NCBI GenBank assembly: GCA_963716135.1
Contig: OY970289.1
Location: forward strand, 806,001 to 870,000
DNA from: CAVRAW01 sp963716135
GTDB lineage: Bacteria > Planctomycetota > Planctomycetia > Pirellulales > JADZDJ01
Direction of reading: 5' to 3'
DNA length: 64,000 nucleotides
Of this stretch, positions 19,902 to 30,708 are shown piece by piece. Every line of letters begins with the position of its first letter. Within the stretch, counting starts at the first letter, position 1. The notes below the pieces were generated by a model. That model had not been told where the DNA came from. It did no database searches and saw nothing but the letters and a program-made list of their open reading frames with translations. The translations under genes and the position numbers were made by a program.

Positions 19902-22103
19902 ATGGCCTCCTCCAACGCCAACTCCTCCAACCGCGCCCGCCGGCAACTGCCCAGCCTGCATGCCGATCCGCGCCTCCGCGCCCTGGCCGCCTGGGCCTTG
20001 GTGTTCGGCGCCCTGTTGCTGTTGTACTCGCCAGCGCTGCAGGGGCAATTCCTCTGGGACGATCCCGACAACATCACCCCGCCGGAGCTGCGCTCCTGGA
20101 GCGGCTTGCCGCGCATCTGGTTCCAGTGGGGCGCCACGCAAACCTACTACCCGGTGCTGCACACCCTCTACTGGGTCGAGCAAAAGCTCTGGGGCGACGC
20201 CACGCTGGGCTACCACCTGGCCAGCATCTTGTTTCACTCCATCTCCGTCTGCCTGGTCTACTGGATCGTAAGGCGGCTGAAGATTCCCGGCGCAGCATTG
20301 GCGGCGGCCCTCTTCGCCGTCCACCCGGTCTATGTCGAATCGATCGCCTGGATCACCGAGCAAAAGAACACGCTTTCAGGCATGTTCACGCTGGCATCGA
20401 TCCTGGTCTATCTGCGCTTCGACGACAGCCGCCGCCGCGCCACCTATGCCGGGGCGCTGGGCCTGTTCCTGTTGGCGCTGGAAAGCAAGGCCACGGCGGT
20501 CACGCTGCCGGTGGCGCTGCTGGTCATCCTGTGGTGGAAGCGCGACAGGCTGTCCTGGCGCCGCGATCTGGCCCCCCTGCTCCCCTGGTTCGCCTTAAGC
20601 CTGCTGGTCGGCCTGTTCACCGTCTGGTACGAGCGGGTCTACGTCGGCGTGCAAGGCAGCGAATTCGTGTTGACTCCCGTCCAAAGGTGCTTGCTGGCCA
20701 GCCGGGCCGTCTGGTTCTATCTGGGCAAGCTGTTTTGGCCCACGAATCTGATCCTGTTCTATCCACGTTGGGAAGTGAATGCCGCCCAGGCGTGGCAATA
20801 TCTCTATGTGGCGGGCCTGATCGCGCTTTTGGCCGCCGCCTGGGCGGTGCGCCGGCGCTTTCAAGCGCCCTTGGCGGCGCTGTTGTTTTTTCTGGGAACG
20901 CTGTTTCCCCTGCTGGGATTTTTCGCCACGTACATCTTTCGATACACCTACGTCTGCGATCACTTCCAATATCTGCCCAGTTTGGGAATCGTCGTACTAG
21001 TGTCGGCAGCGATCGCGCTGGGGCTAGAGCGTTTGCCTGCCATGTCGCGGTATGTCGGACAAGGAATTTGCGTCCTATTTCTGTGTACGCTGGCGGTTCT
21101 GACCTGGCAACAAAGCAAGATCTACACGGACATCGTCACGCTCTTTCAGGCAATCGTCGCTAAGAATCCAAACTGCTGGTTGGTCTACCACAACATGGGT
21201 TTGATACTGGCCGGCAACGGCCAAACCAACAAAGCAATCGAATGTTATGAAAAGGCGATCAGTCTCTACCCCGATTTTCCCGAGGCCCATAATAGCTTGG
21301 GCCTCCAACTTGCAAGTTTGGGCCAGCCCGAGAAGGCGATCGATCAATACCGTCACGCGCTGCGTGTCCGTTCCGACTTTCCGGCCGCTCTGACGAACTT
21401 GGGAAATGCCCTGCTGGATACGGGTCATCCCGAACAGGCTGTTGAGCAATATCGGAAAGCGCTTGAGATCAATCCCGATTTTTACATGGCTAACTTTAAT
21501 CTGGGCAATTCATTGCTCCATGAAGGACGATTGGACGAGGCCATCGAACGCTACCGCCATACGCTGCGCGTGCGGCCGCAGTACGCAGCGGCTCACTACA
21601 ACCTGGGCAACGCACTCATCCAGGCGGGCAAAACGCAAGAAGCAATCGCGGAATTTGAGCAAACTGTGGAGTTGAAGCCCGATTTCCCCGGAGCACGCAA
21701 TAACCTGGCTAGCGCGCTTTTGAACACTGGTCAAACCGAACAGGCGATCGAACAGTTCCGGCAGGCCGTACGGCAAAATCCAAACTCTGCCGCCGTCGCA
21801 AGAAACCTGGGCAATGCATTGCGCCAAAGCGGACGCTTGGAAGAAGCGCTCGAAGTTTACCGAAAGGTTTTGGAGCTCGAGCCAAACGACGCGTCGACAT
21901 ACGCCACATTGACGAAAGCCCTGGCCGCCTTGCACCGTTCGGCCGACGCAATCGCCACGGCCGAGCAGGCATTGAACGTGGCTCGCTCCCAGGGGCAGAC
22001 AGAATTGGCCCAAGAGATCGCAGACTGGTTGAAACAATATCGTGTCCAGCAAGCCCAGCCGCACGGCACCGCTGCCCCGGGCTCGGCCGATGCGCCGCGG
22101 TAA
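19902..22103 (+). CDS. TPR membrane protein 10, subtype A
   Basis: Intact, 733 residues from ATG 19902, 16 bp after gene 9. The hydrophilic N-terminus MASSNANSSNRARRQ is followed by the first membrane segment, FLWDDPDNITPPELRSW, GATQTYYPVLHTLYWVEQ, and HPVYVESIAWITEQKN. Eight TPRs, then QEIADWLKQYRVQQ. Bases 20052-21014 are almost identical to gene 13, and the 5' half of that stretch also to gene 8, so the membrane domains of genes 8, 10 and 13 have been homogenised while the TPR domains remain different. This suggests the catalytic half is kept uniform and the TPR half is allowed to vary. Confidence 0.8.
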   Translation: MASSNANSSNRARRQLPSLHADPRLRALAAWALVFGALLLLYSPALQGQFLWDDPDNITPPELRSWSGLPRIWFQWGATQTYYPVLHTLYWVEQKLWGDATLGYHLASILFHSISVCLVYWIVRRLKIPGAALAAALFAVHPVYVESIAWITEQKNTLSGMFTLASILVYLRFDDSRRRATYAGALGLFLLALESKATAVTLPVALLVILWWKRDRLSWRRDLAPLLPWFALSLLVGLFTVWYERVYVGVQGSEFVLTPVQRCLLASRAVWFYLGKLFWPTNLILFYPRWEVNAAQAWQYLYVAGLIALLAAAWAVRRRFQAPLAALLFFLGTLFPLLGFFATYIFRYTYVCDHFQYLPSLGIVVLVSAAIALGLERLPAMSRYVGQGICVLFLCTLAVLTWQQSKIYTDIVTLFQAIVAKNPNCWLVYHNMGLILAGNGQTNKAIECYEKAISLYPDFPEAHNSLGLQLASLGQPEKAIDQYRHALRVRSDFPAALTNLGNALLDTGHPEQAVEQYRKALEINPDFYMANFNLGNSLLHEGRLDEAIERYRHTLRVRPQYAAAHYNLGNALIQAGKTQEAIAEFEQTVELKPDFPGARNNLASALLNTGQTEQAIEQFRQAVRQNPNSAAVARNLGNALRQSGRLEEALEVYRKVLELEPNDASTYATLTKALAALHRSADAIATAEQALNVARSQGQTELAQEIADWLKQYRVQQAQPHGTAAPGSADAPR
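20052..21014 (+). repeat. 963-bp membrane-domain duplicate, copy 1 (gene 10)
   Basis: Nearly identical to 26598-27560 in gene 13 (offset 6546). It starts in the WDD loop and ends where the last membrane segment gives way to unrelated sequence (GCGATCGCGCTGG against GCGATCACGCTGG, then divergence). Confidence 0.85.
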
Positions 22104-22115
22104 GCTCAAGAAACG

Positions 22116-24371
22116 ATGTCGCAGCAACGCACGCCACTCCAAACGACCGCTTCGGTTCAGCCCGCAGACCGAAGTTCATTCAGCCGGCCATTCCGCTTGC
22201 AGTTGGCCGGGGGCGTTTTGATTGCGCTGCTTGCTTTGATGGCCTATTATCCGTCTCTGGATGGCGGATTCATTTTCGACGATCACGTGCTGTTGACAGA
22301 CAATCCGCTCATTATGGCGCCCGATGGTTTTTGGCGCGTCTGGGTCAATAGCTCCCAGCCCGACTATGTCCCCATGACCAGCTCGACGCTGTGGCTGGAA
22401 TGGCGGCTCTGGGGCATGAACCCGACTGGTTATCACGTCGCCAATCTCGCATTGCACATCGCCGCCTGCCTCCTGCTGTGGTTGCTGTTGAAGTCGCTCT
22501 CGATTCCCGGCGCATTTTTAGCGGCGCTACTTTACGCCATTCATCCGGTCAACGTCGAAAGCGTGGCCTGGGTCGAGCAGCGGAAAGATACGCTCTCGAC
22601 GGTTTTGGCCCTGTTGTCGATTTTGGGATACATCAAGTCCGATTTCCCATCGCCCTCGACGGCCAATCGTTTGTACCCGCCCGGCGCAGGCCGTTGGTTC
22701 TGGCTGGCGCTGCTGTCTTTTGTGCTGGCGATGTTTAGCAAGGGCTCGGTCGCCACCTTGCCAGTGTTGTTGCTGCTGGTTGCCTGGTGGAAATCCGGAC
22801 GGCTAACCGTCCGCGACCTGCTGCGCAGCGCCCCGTTCTTTGTCGTCTCGGCAGTGTTGACGCCGGTGATCATCTGGTTCGTCGCGCACGGCACCGGAGT
22901 GGCGCCACGTGATGCGACGATTGTGCAGCGCGCATTGCAAGCCGGCGCCGTGGTTTGGTTTTACTTGTCGAAGGCGCTGGCGCCCATCAAATTGATCTTC
23001 TTCTATCCGCTGTGGAACATTCAAACCAGCGACCTTCGATGGTGGCTGCCTCTGGCGGCCGCCTTGGTGGTCAGCTTCCTGCTGGTCTGGCGATGTTTGA
23101 AGTCGCCCCATTCGAATTGGGTTCCAGCGCTGCTCTTCGCTTGGGCATTCTTCTGTGTGGCGCTCGCGCCGGCGATGGGCTTTTTCGATCCCGGCTACAT
23201 GAGATTTTCCTTGGTCGCCGACCACTATCAACATCTTGCGCTGTTGGCTGTGGTTTCGTTGTTGGCCGCCGGTATCAGCACCTGGCATGCCCGGGTTCGT
23301 GACGGACTTCAAGCGGCGGTCGCCGCCGTGGCGGTCGTCCTGGTCGGCAGCTTCACGGTTCTGACGTGGCAACAATCCCATCTTTACGACAACGAAATCC
23401 ACATGTACGAAGCCACGCTCAAGGAGAATCCCGATTGCTGGATGGCCCATATCAACTTCGGCGCCGCGCTATTGACCACCGGTCGATCCGCCGAATCGCT
23501 GCAGCACATGAACGAAGCGCTACGGCTGGCGCCCGAAAGCGCTGAAGCACAACACAACCTGGCCAACGCACTCGCGGCGACCGGCCGACCCGAGGAAGCG
23601 ATCGAGCATTTCAAACAAGCGCTCCGCTTACGGCCGGACTACGTCAAGACCTATTGCAATCTGGGCAGCGTCCTGCTGGCCGCCGGACGCTTCGAGGATG
23701 CGATCGCAAATTTCCAGCATGCTTTGCAGTTGGACCCGAATTACGCAGAAGCCGATTATTATCTGGCCAACGCGCTGACTCGTTCCGGGCATCCCGACGA
23801 AGCGCTGGCCTATTACCAGCAGGCAGTGCACATCAATCCCAATTACGCCGAAGCGCACAATACCCTGGGAAGCGTCTTGATTCAGTCCGGGCATCTGCAG
23901 GAAGCGCTCGATCATTATCAGCAGGCTCTGCGCAGCAAACCCGACTTCGCTGAAGCCCACAACAATCTGGCGATCGCTTTGGCCAGCAGCGGGAGAGCAA
24001 GCGAAGCGATCGAGCATTTCCAGCAAGCGATTCAATTGGAGCCCAAAAAGGGCGACACCCATTACAATCTGGGCGTGATTTTGGCCAACACCGGTCGATT
24101 GCCCGAGGCGGTCGATCAACTGGTGGAAGCGTTGCGGCTGGACCCGAGCCGCCTGCAGGCGTACGCCAAATTGGCCACCGCCTATGCCCAACTGCAGCGA
24201 CCTGCCGATGCCATCGCCGCCGCTGAAAAAGGTTTGGAAACGGCCCGCGCCAGCGGTCAAGGGCAACTCGCCCAGCAATTCGAAAATTGGCTGGCCAACT
24301 ATCGTGCGCAGCCGGCAGACTCGCACGACGCGCCACCTCGGTCAGAAGCCGACCGTGCTTCAGCGAAATAA
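22116..24371 (+). CDS. TPR membrane protein 11, subtype B
   Basis: Intact, 751 residues, the best full-length reference for subtype B. ATG 22116 lies 12 bp after gene 10. The polar N-terminus is followed by FIFDDHVLLTDNPL, PDYVPMTSSTLWLEWRLWG, SIPGAFLAALLYAIHPVNVE and VEQRKD. The membrane part ends near residue 420 and eight regular TPRs follow. TPR 7 contains AVDQLVEALRLDPSRLQAY, a block also present in gene 13. Comparing genes 3-7 and 14 with this one locates their frameshifts. Confidence 0.82.
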   Translation: MSQQRTPLQTTASVQPADRSSFSRPFRLQLAGGVLIALLALMAYYPSLDGGFIFDDHVLLTDNPLIMAPDGFWRVWVNSSQPDYVPMTSSTLWLEWRLWGMNPTGYHVANLALHIAACLLLWLLLKSLSIPGAFLAALLYAIHPVNVESVAWVEQRKDTLSTVLALLSILGYIKSDFPSPSTANRLYPPGAGRWFWLALLSFVLAMFSKGSVATLPVLLLLVAWWKSGRLTVRDLLRSAPFFVVSAVLTPVIIWFVAHGTGVAPRDATIVQRALQAGAVVWFYLSKALAPIKLIFFYPLWNIQTSDLRWWLPLAAALVVSFLLVWRCLKSPHSNWVPALLFAWAFFCVALAPAMGFFDPGYMRFSLVADHYQHLALLAVVSLLAAGISTWHARVRDGLQAAVAAVAVVLVGSFTVLTWQQSHLYDNEIHMYEATLKENPDCWMAHINFGAALLTTGRSAESLQHMNEALRLAPESAEAQHNLANALAATGRPEEAIEHFKQALRLRPDYVKTYCNLGSVLLAAGRFEDAIANFQHALQLDPNYAEADYYLANALTRSGHPDEALAYYQQAVHINPNYAEAHNTLGSVLIQSGHLQEALDHYQQALRSKPDFAEAHNNLAIALASSGRASEAIEHFQQAIQLEPKKGDTHYNLGVILANTGRLPEAVDQLVEALRLDPSRLQAYAKLATAYAQLQRPADAIAAAEKGLETARASGQGQLAQQFENWLANYRAQPADSHDAPPRSEADRASAK

Positions 24372-24386
24372 TTCGAATAGTGCTTC

Positions 24387-26411
24387 ATGTCGATCCCGAC
24401 CAATCACAACACCCCCAGCGTCTTTGTGAGGCGCAGTGATCCGCCGCAGGGATTGCCGCGCTTCTCGAATTTGGCGAGTGCGCTTCTCCTCTGCGGCCTG
24501 ACTTTTGTAGTGTATCTGCCTTCGTTGCGCGGCCCGTTCCTCATCGATGATGACCGGTACGTGACATCCGAGCCGCTCGTTGCTTCGTCCGACGGCCTGT
24601 CTCGAATGTGGTCTACAAGCCAATTGCTCGATTTTTGGCCGATGACCTACACCACGTTCTGGTTCGAATGGCGATTGTGGGGGACGAATCCTGCGGGGTA
24701 TCATTTCACGAATCTGATCTTGCACGTTGCTACGGCGCTGCTGCTGTGGCGAATTCTGCAAAAACTGTCGATTCCCAGTGGATTCCTGGCCGCGCTGGTG
24801 TTCGCGGTCCATCCAGTTAACGTGCAAGCAGTTGCCTGGATTGCGCAGCGGAAAGAGGCGTTGGCGGCGTTTTTCTTTGGGTTGTCCATCCTATGGTACC
24901 TGTGCGACCAACAGCGACGAGACGCCAAATGTGCTCCTGAGGCATCTGCCGGCATCAGACCATGGTATTGGCTCAGCCTGATCGCCTTCGCCTTGGCGAT
25001 GCTCAGCAAAACTTCCGCCGCAATGTTGCCCGCGGTTCTGTTGCTCATTGTGTGGTGGGTCCGCGGGCGGATCACGGCGGGAAACTTCTTGCGCTCGCTG
25101 CCGTTTTTTCTTGTTGCGGCGGGATTGACGTGCGTTGAGATTTGGTTTCAGGGGCATGGCGATCCTCATCCACATTCCCCTTTTCCCGTGCGCTTGGCCG
25201 GTTCCGGCGCGGTCGTCTGGTTCTATTTGGCCAAGGCACTTCTGCCGATCGATCTATCGTTTGTGTATCCGCGCTGGAGCATTCAACCCAACGAATTTTG
25301 CTGGTGGCTGCCATTGCTGGCGGCCATCACCGTCACGATCCTGCTCGGGCGGCGGCGCAATGGCGGTTGGGCTCACGCTTTGTTTTTCGCCTGGGCCTAC
25401 GTCTGCATAGCGCTTTTGCCGGTGATGGGATTTGTCGAAACAGGATCCATGATGTATTCGCCGGTGGCGGACCATTATTCGCATCTTGCGTTGATTGGAG
25501 TGCTCGTTCTGCTCGCCGCCGCGTGGAGCTACTGGCGTCAGCGCGTGATCGGAGCATGCCGTTGGATTACCATCGCATCGGCCGTCATCTTGGTGGGAAT
25601 TTTCGGTCTGTTGACCTGGCGGCAAAACCAGTTGTTTGGCAATCCCGTAGAGTTGTATCAAATAGCGCTAGCGTCAAATCCGGATTCCGGCAATTTTCTT
25701 CACGGCGCTTTGGCCGCCGAGCTTTTGGCCGTCGGCCGCAAACAGGAACAGATCGAGCAGTATAAGAGATTGGTGCGGCTCAGTCCCAATCTGCTTCCGA
25801 TGGTACACTACAATCTGGGAAACATGTTGATCGCCGCCGGCAAGTATGACGAAGGTGTCGAACACTATCGACAAGCCCTTCGCTTGCAGCCAGAATTCGC
25901 CGATGCTCACTACAATCTGGGCGTTGCCCTGGCCAATGCCGGCAAATCGCAAGAGGCTGTTTCGCACTTTGAGAAGACCTTGCAGTTGAAACCCGGCTTC
26001 GCCGAAGCCCATAACAATCTGGCCAACGTGTTGCGCAGTACCGGGCACATCGCCGAAGCAATCGACCATTACCGCGAAGCATTACGGCTGAACCCCGATT
26101 TGGCGGTCGTCCATCGCAATCTAGGCGACCTGCTGCGCGATACCGGTGAGACGGAAGAGGCGGTCAAGCAATACCAGCAAGTCTTGCGGCTTCAGCCAGA
26201 TGATGCGGCCACGTTGGCTAAATTGACGAAAGCTTTTGCCGCCTTGGGCCGCTCGGAAGAGGCCATTTCCACAGCACAGCACACGCTGAACAGCGCTCGA
26301 TCTCAAGGCAACGCTACGCTGGCCCAACAGATCGAAGATTGGTTGACTCAATATCGAGCCCAACAAGCGAACTCGACTTCTCGATCCGGCGCCGATCACG
26401 CCGCACCTTAG
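24387..26411 (+). CDS. TPR membrane protein 12, subtype B
   Basis: Intact, 674 residues, 15 bp after gene 11. Its start MSIPTNHNTP resembles that of gene 4 (MSIPTKPEPP). Loop motif FLIDDDRYVTSEPL, LLDFWPMTYTTFWFEWRLWG, SIPSGFLAALVFAVHPVNVQ (the usual SIPGA is altered to SIPSG), IAQRKE. Six TPRs; the first is degenerate (FLHGALAAELLAVGRKQEQI). The last TPR and tail (ALGRSEEAISTAQHTLNSAR, AQQIEDWLTQYRAQQ) are a recent copy of those in gene 7. Confidence 0.8.
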   Translation: MSIPTNHNTPSVFVRRSDPPQGLPRFSNLASALLLCGLTFVVYLPSLRGPFLIDDDRYVTSEPLVASSDGLSRMWSTSQLLDFWPMTYTTFWFEWRLWGTNPAGYHFTNLILHVATALLLWRILQKLSIPSGFLAALVFAVHPVNVQAVAWIAQRKEALAAFFFGLSILWYLCDQQRRDAKCAPEASAGIRPWYWLSLIAFALAMLSKTSAAMLPAVLLLIVWWVRGRITAGNFLRSLPFFLVAAGLTCVEIWFQGHGDPHPHSPFPVRLAGSGAVVWFYLAKALLPIDLSFVYPRWSIQPNEFCWWLPLLAAITVTILLGRRRNGGWAHALFFAWAYVCIALLPVMGFVETGSMMYSPVADHYSHLALIGVLVLLAAAWSYWRQRVIGACRWITIASAVILVGIFGLLTWRQNQLFGNPVELYQIALASNPDSGNFLHGALAAELLAVGRKQEQIEQYKRLVRLSPNLLPMVHYNLGNMLIAAGKYDEGVEHYRQALRLQPEFADAHYNLGVALANAGKSQEAVSHFEKTLQLKPGFAEAHNNLANVLRSTGHIAEAIDHYREALRLNPDLAVVHRNLGDLLRDTGETEEAVKQYQQVLRLQPDDAATLAKLTKAFAALGRSEEAISTAQHTLNSARSQGNATLAQQIEDWLTQYRAQQANSTSRSGADHAAP

Positions 26412-26839
26412 TTGCGGAAATTGCATTTTATGTCCGCCAGCAAGACGCCAACTTCCGCCAGCGATGCGGCCGCCCCATCGACAATCGGGCCTCTGGCGGC
26501 TGCGTTTTCGATGCCACGTCTTCAGGTGCTTGGCGCTTGGGCGCTCGTCTGCGTCGGGATGTTGGTTTTGTATTCACCAGCGCTCAGCGGCGGTTTCCTC
26601 TGGGACGATCCCGACAACATCACCCCGCCGGAGCTGCGCTCCTGGAGCGGATTGCCGCGCATCTGGTTCCAGTGGGGCGCCACGCAAACCTACTACCCGG
26701 TCCTGCACACCCTTTACTGGGTCGAGCAAAAGCTCTGGGGCGACGCCACGCTGGGTTACCACCTGGCCAGCATCTTGTTTCACTCCATCTCCGTCTGCCT
26801 GGTCTACTGGATCGTAAGACGGCTGAAGATTCCCGGCGC
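26195..26839 (+). repeat. 645-bp duplicated junction (gene 12 end / gene 13 start), copy 2
   Basis: Partner of 15332-15976. Only scattered substitutions distinguish the copies (for example ACCAAA against ACTCAA in the tail of the upstream gene). Confidence 0.85.
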
Positions 26840-28657
26840 AGCATTGGCGGCGGCCCTCTTCGCCGTCCACCCGGTCTATGTCGAATCGATCGCCTGGATC
26901 ACCGAGCAAAAGAACACGCTTTCAGGCATGTTCACGCTGGCATCGATCCTGGTCTATCTGCGCTTCGACGACAGCCGCCGCCGCGCCACCTATGCCGGGG
27001 CGCTGGGCCTGTTCCTGTTGGCGCTGGAAAGCAAGGCCACGGCGGTCACGCTGCCGGTGGCGCTGCTGGTCATCCTGTGGTGGAAGCGCGACAGGCTGTC
27101 CTGGCGCCGCGATCTGGCCCCCCTGCTCCCCTGGTTCGCCTTAAGCCTGCTGGTCGGCCTGTTCACCGTCTGGTACGAGCGGGTCTACGTCGGCGTGCAA
27201 GGCAGCGAATTCGTGTTGACTCCCGTCCAAAGGTGCTTGCTGGCCAGCCGGGCCGTTTGGTTCTATCTGGGCAAGCTGTTTTGGCCCACGAATCTGATCC
27301 TGTTCTATCCACGTTGGGAAGTGAATGCCGCCCAGGCGTGGCAATATCTCTATGTGGCGGGCCTGATCGCGCTTTTGGCCGCCGCCTGGGCGGTGCGCCG
27401 GCGCTTTCGAGCGCCCTTGGCGGCGCCGTTGTTTTTTCTGGGAACGCTGTTTCCCCTGCTGGGATTTTTCGCCACGTACATCTTTCGATACACCTACGTC
27501 TGCGATCACTTCCAATATCTGCCCAGTTTGGGAATCGTCGTACTAGTGTCGGCAGCGATCACGCTGGCCATTTCCCGTCTTGCGCCAAAGGCCCGGTGGG
27601 TCGCCAATATTTTGTGCGTGGCAATTCTCGCCACGCTGGCCACGCTTACCTGGCGACAAACCGAAATGTATGGCGATGTCGTAGCGCTCTGGCAAACCGT
27701 CATCGCCAAGAATCCCGCTTGCTGGATAGCGTACAACAATCTCGGCGTGCAACTGGCAAGTTCAGGCCAGTCCCGAGAAGCCCTTGAAAATTATCAGGAG
27801 GCCCTGCGCCTCAACCCCGATTACGCCGAGGCTCACTTTAATCTGGCGAATGCCCTGGTTCGCGAAGGTCAGCAGTCAGGGGCGATCGAACAGTATCAGC
27901 AGGCGCTGCGCATCAGACCCGACTACGCCGAAGTCCACAACAACTTGGGGATCATGCTGCTGCGCACGGGCAGAATCAGGAAGCTCTCGAACATCTCCGT
28001 CGCGCCTTGCAACTGCGGCCCAACACCGCCAAAGCCCACCGCAACTTGGCAAACGCCCTGCTGGCGACAAATCAACCGCAGGACGCAGTATTGCATTTCG
28101 AGGAGGCCCTGCGGCTGGAGCCCGATAGTGCTGAGGCCCAGTACAATTTAGGCAATATGTTGGCAGAGTCAGGCAGAGTGCAGGAGGCGATCGAGCATTA
28201 CCGGCAGGCACTGCGCATCAAACCAAACTACGCCCAGGCCCGCGACAATCTGGCCGTTCTGCTCGCCACTTCAAATCAAACGCCGCAAGCCAACGAAAAC
28301 TCTCAGCAGGCCCGGCCGCCGCAGCTCAACAAAAGCGACTCCAATTACAATCAAGGGGTGCTCTTGGCCGACGCTGGCCGATGGCAGGAAGCGGTCGATC
28401 AACTGGTGGAAGCGTTGCGGCTTGACCCAAGTCGGCTGCAAGCTTACGCCAAACTGGCCACCGCCTACGCCCAATTGCAGCGACCTGCCGATGCCATCGC
28501 CGCGGCTGAAAAAGGCTTGGAAATGGCCCGCTTCAGTGGACAAACGCAATTGGCCCAGCAATTCGAAATTTGGCTGGCCAACTATCGGACCCAGCAGGCC
28601 AGGCCGTCGGGCGCGCCTTCGTCAACGGATTCTGTTTCTCCCCAGCCGCCGCGCTAG
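26430..28657 (+). CDS. TPR membrane protein 13, subtype A, mosaic (frameshifted)
   Basis: A visible mosaic. The start and first 135 or so codons match gene 8; the following membrane domain to about 27560 matches gene 10 nearly base for base; the last two TPRs (AVDQLVEALRLDPSRLQAY, QRPADAIAAAEKGLE) resemble gene 11. The middle TPRs are its own. The frame is lost near 27970, where GGGCAGAATCAG lacks one C relative to the expected GGGCCAGAATCAG; the rest continues EALEHLRRALQLRPN to TAG 28655-28657. Repaired length is about 742 residues. There are eight repeat units, of which the sixth (ATSNQTPQANENSQQARPPQ) is degenerate. The gap to gene 12 is 18 bp. Confidence 0.72.
26598..27560 (+). repeat. 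963-bp membrane-domain duplicate, copy 2 (gene 13)
   Basis: Partner of 20052-21014 in gene 10; overlaps the end of the 645-bp junction repeat because genes 8, 10 and 13 all share the WDD-loop segment. Confidence 0.85.
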
Positions 28658-28665
28658 GAATCACG

Positions 28666-30706
28666 ATGTCGATGACCCCGACAGCAGTGCAATCCGGTTG
28701 CGGCCCGCTTGTGGAGCGCTCTTCGCAACGGGCGCGCTGGTGCGTCCTGGTGGGCGCCCTGCTGATCGCCGGTCTGACGTTGTTGGCTTACTGGCCGTCG
28801 TTGAATGGCGGATTCATTTGGGACGACGAGATACTGCTTTCCAACAACGATCTGATCAAAGCCCCCAATGGCCCGTATCTATTCTGGTTCACGACTTATC
28901 CGCCCGATTATTGGCCGATGACCAACACCAGCTTCTGGGTCGAATGGCGCTTGTGGGGCGCCAATCCCACTGGTTACCACGTCACGAACCTGGCATTGCA
29001 AATTGCGAGCGCACTCTTGATTTGGGCGATCCTGCAGAGGATCTCCACTGCCGGCGCGTTCCTGGCGGCGCTGCTTTGGGCAATTCACCCGGTCAACGTT
29101 GAATCGGTGGCCTGGATCTCGCAGCGCAAAAACACGCTGGCCATGTTCTTCTTTTTGCTGTCGATCCTGGCATACCTGCGCGGAAGAGCGGCGAGTCGAC
29201 GCAGAAGGCAAGATGCCTGGCGATGGCGGTTTGGGTCTTTCGTATTGGCTCAGTCTGCTGGCCTTCGTGCTGGCGATGCTCAGCAAAGGCTCGGTGGCGG
29301 TCTTGCCGCTGATGTTGGTCGGATTGACGTGGTGGCTTCGGGATCGGGTTACACTTGGCGATTTAGCGCGAGTCGCGCCGTTCTTTCTAATCGCCGTCAT
29401 CTTGACCGCGGTCAATATTTGGTTCCAAGCTCACCTGGCCGAAGCGCCGCTGCATATCAGCTTCGCTCAACGTCTGTTGGGAGCAGGCGCAGTCGTATGG
29501 TTCTATTTATCCAAAGCGCTCGCGCCGATCAATCTGGTTTTTATCTATCCCCATTGGGACATCCGCCCTGGCAATTTACTTTGGTGGCCGCCGCTGGCTG
29601 CAGCGCTCATTGTTTCCTGGGTGCTTGTTTGGCGACGCATTTCGCGCCCCGCGAACGTCGCAAGACCACTGTTGTTCGCCTGGGGATTCTTCTGCCTGGC
29701 GCTGTTGCCCGTGTTGGGATTCGTGGATGTGGGCTTCATGCAATTCTCTCAGGTGGCAGATCATTATCAGCACATCGCTTTGATCGGCGTGGCCGCGTTG
29801 GCTGCGGCTGGCTGGAGCTATTGGCGCCAATGGGGACCCCCAGCGACTCGGCAGGCGGCCTGGGTCGTTGCCCTTGGCGCCATCGCCACGCTGACGCTGC
29901 TCACGCGGCTACAAAGCACCCTCTACACCGATGCCATTACCTTGTATCAAGCCACGCTGCAAAAGAACCCGAATTGCTGGGTCGCCCACAACAACCTCGG
30001 CCCACTACTGGCTGACTTGGGTCGACCACAGGAAGCGATCGCGCATTACAAGCAAGCGCTGCAGATCAAGCCGGAATACGCCGAGGCCCGCTACAATCTG
30101 GGAAACATCTTCGATAAGTCCGGCTGGCCTCAAGACGCGATTCAACAATATCAGGAGGCGCTGCGCATCAGACCCAACTACGCCGAAGCCCACAATAACC
30201 TGGGCAATGCCCTCTCCAAAGCAGGCCGACTCCAAGAAGCGATCGAACACTACGAACAAGCGCTGCGCATCCGACCGCACTACGCGCAGGCCCACAACAA
30301 TCTGGCCGTCTTGCTTGCCACGGGGAATCGGACGCCGGAAGCCATTGAACATTTCCAGCAGGCCCTGCGGTTGCAGCCCGATAACGCCGACACCCACCAT
30401 AATCTGGGAGTGGCCTTGGTCAACGCCGGGCAAGTCCCGCAAGCCATCGAGCAATTCGAGGAAGCCTTGCGGCTTGATCCCAATCGCATCCAGACTTATG
30501 GCAAGTTGACGCGTGCCTACGCCCAATTGCAACGTCCCTCGGAAGCCATCGCCACGGCACAGAAGGCTCTGGAGTTGGCGCGATCCACCGGACAAACCGC
30601 GCTGGCCGAGCAAGTCGAAAACTGGTTGGCAAAATATCGCGCGCAACTGGGCAACCCGGGGGATTCATCGGCTCCGTCAGAAGGTCATCCAGCGCCGGCA
30701 CAATAG
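28666..30706 (+). CDS. TPR membrane protein 14, subtype B (frameshifted)
   Basis: ATG 28666 lies 8 bp after gene 13; ATG 28672 is an alternative. FIWDDEILLSNNDL, PDYWPMTNTSFWVEWRLWG and HPVNVESVAWISQRKN are present. ISTAGAF replaces the usual SIPGAF. The frame shifts near 29180 in a GCGC stretch: one GC dinucleotide appears lost, after which AEERRVDAEGKMPGDG continues into YWLSLLAFVLAMLSK. Repaired length is about 680 residues with six clean TPRs, tail AEQVENWLAKYRAQ. TPR 4 contains NNLAVLLATGNRTPEAI, similar to the degenerate sixth unit of gene 13, so the two neighbours share TPR ancestry as well. Confidence 0.72.
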
Positions 30707-30708
30707 GA

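Noticed and set aside
26339..27787. A 482-codon plus-strand frame overlapping genes 12 and 13
   Set aside because: Arg/Pro/Gly-rich out-of-frame translation of the repeated membrane domain; the same false frame appears in genes 8 and 10 because their DNA is nearly identical.
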